Assembly (NCBI RefSeq): GCF_023954305.1
Contig: NZ_JAMLIG010000001.1
Location: 1,612,001 to 1,676,000 of the forward strand
Direction of reading: 5' to 3'
DNA length: 64,000 bases
Source of the DNA: Mesorhizobium sp.
GTDB taxonomy: Bacteria > Pseudomonadota > Alphaproteobacteria > Rhizobiales > Rhizobiaceae
In this document: one piece after another, positions 58,161 to 64,000 of the stretch
How the letters are laid out: each line of letters opens with the position of its first letter
How positions within the stretch are numbered: position 1 is the first letter of the stretch
The notes under the pieces: model-generated
Told to the model about the DNA's origin: nothing
The model's database searches: none
Seen by the model: the letters and a program-made list of their open reading frames with translations, nothing else
Program-made: the position numbers and the translations under genes

Positions 58161-59740
58161 GGGCATTTCCGCTCCATGTTGCGCCGTTTGAGGATCGTCT
58201 CCCGCAGCTGCCGCCGCTCCGCGCCGCTGATTCCCAGCAGGAAGGCTGCGACCGGTGTCGCCAGGCCGGTCGCCAGCAGCCCGGCCATGTCGGCCGGAAC
58301 TTCAGCCGGGGACAGAAGCCGCATTCCCCAGCCCGCGGAGAGGGCAAGGGCGCCGACCGCGATCCCGGGCAGCAGGACGACGCCCATGAAGCGGCCGAGA
58401 TCGAGTCCGATGAGATGGCGCAGGAGGAGAAGCCGCACGCCAAGCGCCAGGATCGACAGGACCAGCAGCAGTTGGAAGATCGACAACGGTCCGACTCCCA
58501 GGGAGAACATGAGAAAGCCCAGAGGAAGGGCGCTCAGCATCACCCCGCTGACCAGTATCTGATAGAGGCGGATGGTACCCGTAGCCTGCGCGGCCGCCAT
58601 GAGCGGGAAGGAGAAGCTGTTGACCAGGGCGGCCAACAGCAGAAGGCGCGCCATCTCTCCGGCCTGGTACGGCACCGTTTGGAGCCAGATGTCGAGGATC
58701 GCCTCGACCCCGACGATGATCGGCGCCGTCAACGTCAGCATCAGCAGGAAGGAAAGCCTGGAACTCTGCTCGACCAGCGCGTGGAACCTGTCGCGATCGT
58801 CGGCCGCGTAGGCTTTGACGATTTGGGGATTGGAGGTGATCTGGAGATTGGAGGCCAGGGTCGAGGTCGCGTTGGTCAGCTGCAGGCCGATCGTCTGAGC
58901 CGCGTTCGCGACGGGGCCGAAAAACAGGTTCAGCAGAATGCCCACGCCCTGGATGTTGAACGCCAGCGACGCGGCGCCCAGAACGGTCCAGCCGGCGAAG
59001 CCGGTCATGTCGTAGAGCAGCGCGCCATCCCGGCTGGGACGGTATCGGCTGGCCGGGATGGCTCTCATGCAATAGGCCGCTTTGGCGATCGCGACGGTCA
59101 ACGTCACGCCGAACATCAGCGCGGAGAACAGCTCGAGCAGATCGCCGCTGCCCACCGTCAGCATCACCGCCACCAACAGGCGCAGCACGGCATGCAATAT
59201 GTCGAAGACAGCGTAGGCGGTGAACCGCTCGAAGGCGGCCAGCGTCGCGGTGTAGGGCACCTGGACGATGGTCAGCACGGTCGAGGAGACCGCGAAGTGG
59301 AACACGACCCTTGCCGCGTCCATGCGCGCCTCCGGGATAACCATATGCGTCTCGAGAAGCCATAGGCCCAGCGTTTCCGACGCCAGAAGCACCAGCAGGG
59401 CCATCGCCACATGGATCTGCATCGAGGCGCTGAAGACCGCGCGCAGGCGGCCGTGGTCCGGCCGGGCGATTTCGACGCTGAGGAAGCGCTGCGTGCTCGT
59501 TGCCAACGATGAATTCAGGAACGAGATCAACAGGGTCACGCCGGCGACGGCGAAATAGATGCCGTAATCCACTGTTCCCAGTTCGGCGAGAATGACGCGG
59601 GACGAATAGAGGGAGATCGCCATCGTTGCGACCGTCCTGAGCGACATGATGACCGTGTTCGCCGCCAGCGAACGGATCTTCACGACGCGCCCTCGCGCTG
59701 CCGGATATTCCAGCTCCATGGCTCTACCGGTAAGTCTCAT
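58157..59740 (-). CDS. Wzx-type repeat-unit flippase
   Basis: A 527-residue MOP-superfamily transporter with about 13-14 helices. The N-terminal half (RSLAANTVIMSLRTVATMAI ... YGIYFAVAGVTLLISFLNSS) is typical of Wzx/polysaccharide exporter proteins. It moves the undecaprenyl-linked repeat unit to the periplasmic face for the Wzy polymerase. Start ATG 59740 or 59719. Cotranscribed between the priming transferase and the acyltransferase. No defect seen. Confidence 0.92.
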   Translation of the reverse strand: MRLTGRAMELEYPAARGRVVKIRSLAANTVIMSLRTVATMAISLYSSRVILAELGTVDYGIYFAVAGVTLLISFLNSSLATSTQRFLSVEIARPDHGRLRAVFSASMQIHVAMALLVLLASETLGLWLLETHMVIPEARMDAARVVFHFAVSSTVLTIVQVPYTATLAAFERFTAYAVFDILHAVLRLLVAVMLTVGSGDLLELFSALMFGVTLTVAIAKAAYCMRAIPASRYRPSRDGALLYDMTGFAGWTVLGAASLAFNIQGVGILLNLFFGPVANAAQTIGLQLTNATSTLASNLQITSNPQIVKAYAADDRDRFHALVEQSSRLSFLLMLTLTAPIIVGVEAILDIWLQTVPYQAGEMARLLLLAALVNSFSFPLMAAAQATGTIRLYQILVSGVMLSALPLGFLMFSLGVGPLSIFQLLLVLSILALGVRLLLLRHLIGLDLGRFMGVVLLPGIAVGALALSAGWGMRLLSPAEVPADMAGLLATGLATPVAAFLLGISGAERRQLRETILKRRNMERKCP

Positions 59741-59758
59741 CGCACGCTCTCGGCATTC

Positions 59759-61078
59759 CTACTTCGCACCAAACCCGCTCAATATTGTTCTGACCGTTTT
59801 CAAGTAAATTATGATGTCAATCCAGGGTGAGAAGTTCTTTATGTAGTAGAAATCGTAATAAAGCTTCTGTCTTACATTAGTCACGTCTGCGACGTGACCT
59901 TGATTGACTTGAGCCCATCCGGTAATTCCGGGACGGACGATATGGCGATAACGATAGAAAGGGAGCTGATCCTCATACCAGCGCGACAGTGGGACGGCTT
60001 CCGGACGCGGCCCGACCCAGCTCATCTCGCCGCGCAGGATGTTGATGACCTGCGGCAGTTCGTCGATGCGGGTTCGCCGCAGGAAGCGCCCCAGCCTGGT
60101 GATGCGCTGATCGCGATCGGACGTGATCGCGCGCACTCTCTCGTCGGCCTCCGGCAGCGGGGCCGTGCTCATGGTGCGGAACTTGTAGATGGTGAAGACC
60201 TCGCCGCGATAGCCGACGCGCTGCTGGCAGAACAGCGCCGGCCCGGGCGTATCCAGGCGAATAAGGACTGCGACGACGAGGAGGAATGGAAACAACAATG
60301 CGAGGACCACCACCGCGCCGATGAGATCCAGGGCGTATTTGAAAGTCAGATAGGCCTGGTTAGGATTGAGGGAGCCGAGCGTGTTCTCGGAGAGGTGATC
60401 GATCGCGACGCGGCCGGTGAGAGATTCCACGATCTGCTTGACATGGTAGACGGGAGTTCCGGAGAGCGCGCAATCTGCGATGAACCGCTCCCACCCATCC
60501 GATAGATCGGCCCGCAAGTCCGCCACGACACCCTGAATTCGCCCGGGCGGTGCGATTGGCGAGCTCAGGACGCGCCAGGCGACGCCCGCTATGGACGTGA
60601 CCTCGGCGACGTCGCCGCCTGGCACCACCGCCAGGCGCGTTGGCTCGAGCCTGTCGGCGAAGAAGCTCAGGCCGAAGTACCAAGAGATCGAGAGCAGGAA
60701 GGAACTGGCGGCCTGGAAGCGGCTGTAGTCGAACCGGAAGAAGAAGATGACCAGGAATACGAGGCCGTAGGTCAGGGCGAAGGTCGGCAGAATGGCGCTG
60801 GCAGCCGCGACGCCGGGGAAAGTCCCCAGCCGCCGATAGAGTGCATAGCCCATCAAGTGGGCGATCGTCGCCGCGGCGACGGTTACCTGATGATTGGTGC
60901 TGGAAAGCACCTCCGGAACGGAGGCCATACGCAGGGCAAGCGGAAGACAAACGGCGAAGGCCAGCCCGCCGAGCAGCTGATACCGTATGCGCAGCAGCCT
61001 GTGTCTTGGACTGTCCCAGTAACCTATAGCTTGTCTATACAAAGGGCCCCCCGGCTCCAGATCGTGAAAACTCGGCAA
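59759..61078 (-). CDS. Undecaprenyl-phosphate sugar phosphotransferase (priming enzyme)
   Basis: A 439-residue polyisoprenyl-phosphate hexose-1-phosphate transferase of the WcaJ/ExoY kind. Helices in the first 150 residues and a degenerate CoA-binding-like middle lead to the catalytic C-terminal domain (about 240-439): FKYALDLIGAVVVLALLFP, VGYRGEVFTIYKFRTM, TRLGRFLRRTRIDELPQVIN, MSWVGPRPE and RPGITGWAQVNQG. It loads the first sugar phosphate onto undecaprenyl phosphate. No ATG fits; the start is TTG 61078 or a TTG about 40 bases further in. First gene of the minus-strand cluster. Confidence 0.94.
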   Translation of the reverse strand: MPSFHDLEPGGPLYRQAIGYWDSPRHRLLRIRYQLLGGLAFAVCLPLALRMASVPEVLSSTNHQVTVAAATIAHLMGYALYRRLGTFPGVAAASAILPTFALTYGLVFLVIFFFRFDYSRFQAASSFLLSISWYFGLSFFADRLEPTRLAVVPGGDVAEVTSIAGVAWRVLSSPIAPPGRIQGVVADLRADLSDGWERFIADCALSGTPVYHVKQIVESLTGRVAIDHLSENTLGSLNPNQAYLTFKYALDLIGAVVVLALLFPFLLVVAVLIRLDTPGPALFCQQRVGYRGEVFTIYKFRTMSTAPLPEADERVRAITSDRDQRITRLGRFLRRTRIDELPQVINILRGEMSWVGPRPEAVPLSRWYEDQLPFYRYRHIVRPGITGWAQVNQGHVADVTNVRQKLYYDFYYIKNFSPWIDIIIYLKTVRTILSGFGAK

Positions 61079-61130
61079 ACCTCAGCTTGGTACGGGCCAG
61101 GATTGCCGCCGCAGTCGCGGCGAGAAAATC

Positions 61131-61160
61131 GCTCCTCCCCAGGGCAGTGCGGGGAGGAGC
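61131..61160 (-). terminator. Rho-independent terminator upstream of the glycan cluster
   Basis: GCTCCTCCCC (61131-61140) and GGGGAGGAGC (61151-61160), a perfect 10-bp stem; on the minus strand GATTTTC follows at once. It would end transcripts of the 61279 gene and isolate the cluster promoter. Confidence 0.65.
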
Positions 61161-61278
61161 CTGCCCGCGCCGAACGCGCGCCGATGTCGGGAGCGGTCGA
61201 ACGGGCAGAAGGGTGCATGCGGCCTGGGCCTGTGCGGGCCGGGGTCGCCTGCGGAAGGTGCGGGATTCGCTCGGCGAT

Positions 61279-61782
61279 TCAGCACGGCCGATCGCTTCCG
61301 ATACGTCGGGTGGAAGCTCGTTCGGCCTGAACGGGTAAGTCGAAGAGCACCGAGACAAGGTTCTCGTAGGCGCGCCACCACTCCCTGACCGCATTGCCGT
61401 GCGTCCACGCGGAATTGGCGACGTCGTCCAGTTCGGCGTCCGCGAACCCCTCGGCCGGCCCAGGTGGTCGTGGCTGGGCGAGACCGTCATAGCCGGCGCG
61501 CAGGCCGTGTTCGTAGACCGAAATGAGCAGATAGACCTGTAGACCGGAAAGGCCGAACCGGCTTTCCGAGACGGTCTGCCATGCGGCCCGCGTGCAGGCG
61601 TCGAGCTGCATCAGCGGATGATCGGACGGCACCGAAAGCGGGTCCATTGCTTGGAGACGGCGCAGCAATGCGCGTCGCCGGTCCGGGCCTGCGCAGATCG
61701 CGAGATCGGTTAGCGATCCCGCCGAGCGGACGACCGTGCCGGCTTCGATAAATGACCACGCGTGAGGCTGGGAGATCGTCAT
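61279..61782 (-). CDS. Hypothetical protein
   Basis: A 167-residue soluble protein, with no signal peptide or membrane helix. The start ATG 61782 has GGAGGG at ideal distance. Features: a Leu/Arg-rich helix (RRRALLRRLQAMDPLS) and a Trp-rich C-terminal part (SAWTHGNAVREWWRAYENL). No family is recognised. It is downstream of, and in the same direction as, the EAL protein (118 bases between) and ends before a terminator, so the two may share a transcript. Confidence 0.65.
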   Translation of the reverse strand: MTISQPHAWSFIEAGTVVRSAGSLTDLAICAGPDRRRALLRRLQAMDPLSVPSDHPLMQLDACTRAAWQTVSESRFGLSGLQVYLLISVYEHGLRAGYDGLAQPRPPGPAEGFADAELDDVANSAWTHGNAVREWWRAYENLVSVLFDLPVQAERASTRRIGSDRPC

Positions 61783-61900
61783 ACGGCCCTCCGCTGGGTC
61801 GTGTCGTCGATGCCGTGCGAGCGCCTATGTCCGCTGCGGCGGGCCTGGGGGTGCGCCCGTGCAGTCCGCGGCGTTGAATCCGGCGTAACGTGGCGGCGCG

Positions 61901-63064
61901 TCATGGGAACAGTCCCATTGCAGACGGGTCGCGACGTTCTGCGAGGCGAATGATCGCGCCCGTCGCAGGGCCGGTCTCCTCCGGCGGACGGGACCAGCCG
62001 AACAGGTATCCCTGCAGCCATTCGGCGCCGGCCGCGCAAGCCATGTCGCAATCGGATTCGGTCTCGATCCCCTCGACGATCACATCGCCGGCGAGTTCCT
62101 TCGCGAGGACGACGAGGTGGCCGAGGAGAGACGCCGGGTCTTCTCCGTTCGCCCTGCGACGAATGTAGGAACCGTCGATCTTGATGAAGTCGAATCTGGC
62201 CTCGCGTGCGAAGCCGATCGAGCTGAAGCCGGCGCCGAAATCGTCGAGGGCAACCCGACAGCCCATCGATCTCAGATGACCGACGAACTTGACGGCATCC
62301 TCGAGGCTGCGCGGACGCGCGGACTCCGTGACTTCGATCACCAGCCTCTGCGCGACCCCGGGGGATGCCAGCAGGCGCGGGAACACCGACTTCCACCAAA
62401 GATCGGCCGATGCCGAGAGCACCGATATGTTGCAGCCGAGCACGCGGTCGGGGTCGCGCAACAGCCGCTCGACCACAGTCGTCACGATCTGTCGGTCGAA
62501 ACCGCGTGTGAGACCGAGCCGTTCGAGTGCGGGAACGTAATCCCCCGGCATGAGCGGGCCGCCGCGGTCGTCCCTCAGCCGCGTCAGGCATTCGGTATAA
62601 AGCAGTTCGCCACCCTCATGGCTTCCGCAGACGATCTGTTCGGCAAATCGAATCCGCGGAACGGACAGCGCCCTGTACGCGAGTGCGGCCGCTCTCATAT
62701 CGCCGCGATAGTCGAGCGAGGAGGAGTGCCCGGACATGCGCAGAACATGGTTCTGGCGAGGGCGGATATCGCTCCTGCTCAATGCCACGACGATACTCAC
62801 GCCGCCCACGTCCATCGGCGAGGAGGAGGCGGCATGGAGCATCGCGTCCACGCGAAGCCGGTCGCGCTCGTCGTCGCCGGATGACGCCGCCGACACGGTT
62901 ATGCCCCAGTCGCCGATCTCGTCGACCCGCAAGCCCGCGTCCGGCCAACGCTCGAGCCGGCGACCGCATTCCGACAGGACGCGTGCAGCGATCCCCTCGC
63001 CGAAGAAGGCGGCGATATCACCGAGATTGTCGATGACGATGAAGAGGGTGCGGGCACGGGTCAT
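61901..63064 (-). CDS. Degenerate GGDEF plus EAL-domain protein
   Basis: A 387-residue cytosolic protein. Residues 1-130 or so look like a decayed GGDEF domain (LFIVIDNLGDIAAFFGE; the signature place reads VDEIGDWG). The EAL domain (about 145-385) has ECL in place of EAL, but keeps the Asn of CNISVLS, the Glu of VIEVTES, LDDFGAGFSS, IKIDGSYI and the Glu of IVEGIETE. Hydrolysis of c-di-GMP is possible; binding without turnover is also possible. ATG 63064 follows GGAGGG. Its place upstream of the glycan cluster suggests c-di-GMP control, which is inference. Confidence 0.87.
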   Translation of the reverse strand: MTRARTLFIVIDNLGDIAAFFGEGIAARVLSECGRRLERWPDAGLRVDEIGDWGITVSAASSGDDERDRLRVDAMLHAASSSPMDVGGVSIVVALSRSDIRPRQNHVLRMSGHSSSLDYRGDMRAAALAYRALSVPRIRFAEQIVCGSHEGGELLYTECLTRLRDDRGGPLMPGDYVPALERLGLTRGFDRQIVTTVVERLLRDPDRVLGCNISVLSASADLWWKSVFPRLLASPGVAQRLVIEVTESARPRSLEDAVKFVGHLRSMGCRVALDDFGAGFSSIGFAREARFDFIKIDGSYIRRRANGEDPASLLGHLVVLAKELAGDVIVEGIETESDCDMACAAGAEWLQGYLFGWSRPPEETGPATGAIIRLAERRDPSAMGLFP

Positions 63065-63579
63065 GCCGCCCTCCCTCGGGAATAGCCTTCGCGCGCCAGG
63101 CTGACGCCGCGGGCAAGATGCGCCGCGCCGGCCGAGTCGGATCGGCGGTCTGTTTCCCCGGATCCCGATGGGTCTGACGGGCGGAGCGCGAGGGGCGTTT
63201 GGCCCTCCGGCGGGACAAATTTCGCCACAATTGGAAAGAGGCCGGGAATCCTGCCGCCGGCACGAGGGGCGCCCGCCTCTTCGACCGTGCAATCGCTAAC
63301 CGGTTGGAGATCAAGGCTTTTGTCGCCCCTACCGCCGTCTGCTCTCGCCCGCCCGCCCTGCATAAAGGGGTCCCTTGGCGTACAAGGTTCCCAACGACCT
63401 CCGAACAGACGGTTTACTCAGAAAACATTGGCTTTTTATGGCGCGCCGGACGGTGCGTCTCAGGCGCAAAAAAGGACCCTTTATTGTCAATGTTTCATCC
63501 GGCAGATCGCTGACGAAGGAAAGCAGCGCAGTTTCAGGAAACTGAGGATGGAGACGCCGTCAGGGTCTAGAAAAAAGCT
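63065..63579. other. 515-base gap ahead of the second recombinase
   Basis: No convincing gene on either strand. The right half (63380-63579) is AT-richer and likely holds the recombinase promoter. Confidence 0.5.
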
Positions 63580-64000
63580 ATGAAAAGAATAGGTTACGCG
63601 CGGGTCTCGACTGAAGATCAAAAACTCGACCTTCAGCTTCACGCGCTCCGAAACGTCAAATGCGACCAGATATTCACAGATTTCGGGATTTCCGGGTCCA
63701 GTACCGATCGCCCCGGCCTGCAGAAGGCACTCGATTCGCTGAAACGCGGTGACACGCTCGTCGTCTGGCGTCTCGACCGCCTCGGCAGGTCGCTCATCCA
63801 ACTCGTCCAGTTGATGGATGAGCTCGGCAAGCGGGGAATAGATTTCTACTCGTTGACCGAGAACATCGACACCGGCTCGTCGGGTGGGCGTTTGCTGTTC
63901 CACATGATCGCCGCTCTGTCGGAATTCGAGCGAACTCTGATCAGTGAACGCACGCGCGCCGGTATGGCGGCCGCGAAGCTCAATGGCAGGCGCCTGGGCC
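63580..64000 (+). CDS. Serine recombinase (resolvase/invertase family), 3' end outside window
   Basis: 140 codons are visible, starting at ATG 63580. The catalytic domain is complete: Ser10 in IGYARVSTEDQ, RLDRLGRSLIQL, LTENIDTGSSGGRLLFHMIA and FERTLISERTRAGMAAA. The C-terminal helix-turn-helix lies beyond the window. Closely related to the protein at 39555-40148 and in the same orientation, so the glycan cluster lies between two recombinases. The start follows a weak AAAAAG. Confidence 0.92.
   Translation, partial: MKRIGYARVSTEDQKLDLQLHALRNVKCDQIFTDFGISGSSTDRPGLQKALDSLKRGDTLVVWRLDRLGRSLIQLVQLMDELGKRGIDFYSLTENIDTGSSGGRLLFHMIAALSEFERTLISERTRAGMAAAKLNGRRLG

Overview
The window reads as chromosome of a GC-rich alphaproteobacterium, most likely Hyphomicrobiales of the Phyllobacteriaceae/Mesorhizobium type. 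The evidence is a MucR/Ros regulator, DUF1236 secreted proteins, a SigF/NrsF-type ECF pair, an ethylmalonyl-CoA-like enzyme set, a Wzx/Wzy exopolysaccharide cluster, and many rhizobial-style palindromic repeats. Species assignment is inference. No tRNA, rRNA or CRISPR array was seen. Most genes are packed with ATGA or GTGA start/stop overlaps.

Layout. 1-2.1 kb: 5' end of a family 2 glycosyltransferase and a divergent polytopic membrane protein. 2.2-3.5 kb: a GGDEF-EAL protein with altered motifs. 3.6-7.9 kb: a translationally coupled sugar-acid operon (SDR, DgoK, DgoA, SMP-30 lactonase, ATP-grasp) that fits the De Ley-Doudoroff galactose route. 8-9.1 kb: a proline racemase superfamily enzyme. 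10.1-10.9 kb: an ArsR relic with its palindromic operator, in front of an SRPBCC gene. 10.9-15.2 kb: a bufferin-type copper RiPP locus (bufA, bufB, bufC, DoxX) beside a divergent ECF sigma/NrsF pair. Both directions carry matching TGTAAC...CGAA promoters, and a 353-bp palindromic element lies exactly between the sigma stop and the anti-sigma start. 15.3-17.2 kb: divergent efp and epmA separated by a 56-bp perfect inverted repeat. 17.4-19.6 kb: a NarL-type two-component system. 19.5-21.6 kb: small secreted and membrane proteins. 21.8-25 kb: an MmeI-like single-chain restriction-modification enzyme with two in-frame palindromic insertions. 25.1-26.9 kb: lepA.

27.0-29.0 kb is a low-GC three-gene operon (STAS-like/HATPase fusion, DUF4325 STAS-like protein, membrane-anchored protein). 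It is the best candidate here for an undescribed system. 29-31.4 kb is dense in repeats and contains a gene carrying an in-frame GGGGACAGTTTAC element. 31.5-34.4 kb: a secreted protein, MaoC hydratase, CitE-type lyase and an alpha-methylacyl-CoA racemase-like protein. 34.5-35.9 kb: a ferric reductase-like flavocytochrome gene with a 3' frameshift. 36.3-38.8 kb: OmpR-type regulator, histidine kinase and MucR homologue in one operon.

39.5-64 kb: an exopolysaccharide/capsule cluster, almost all on the minus strand, running from the priming sugar transferase (61.1 kb) through Wzx, acyl- and glycosyltransferases, two polymerase-like membrane proteins, a PHP phosphatase, Wza and Wzc/BY-kinase to Wzy. 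Two related serine recombinases bracket it (39.6 kb and 63.6 kb), and a degenerate GGDEF-EAL protein lies upstream. The MucR-containing signalling operon and the c-di-GMP proteins are plausible controllers of the cluster, but this is inferred from position and family knowledge only.
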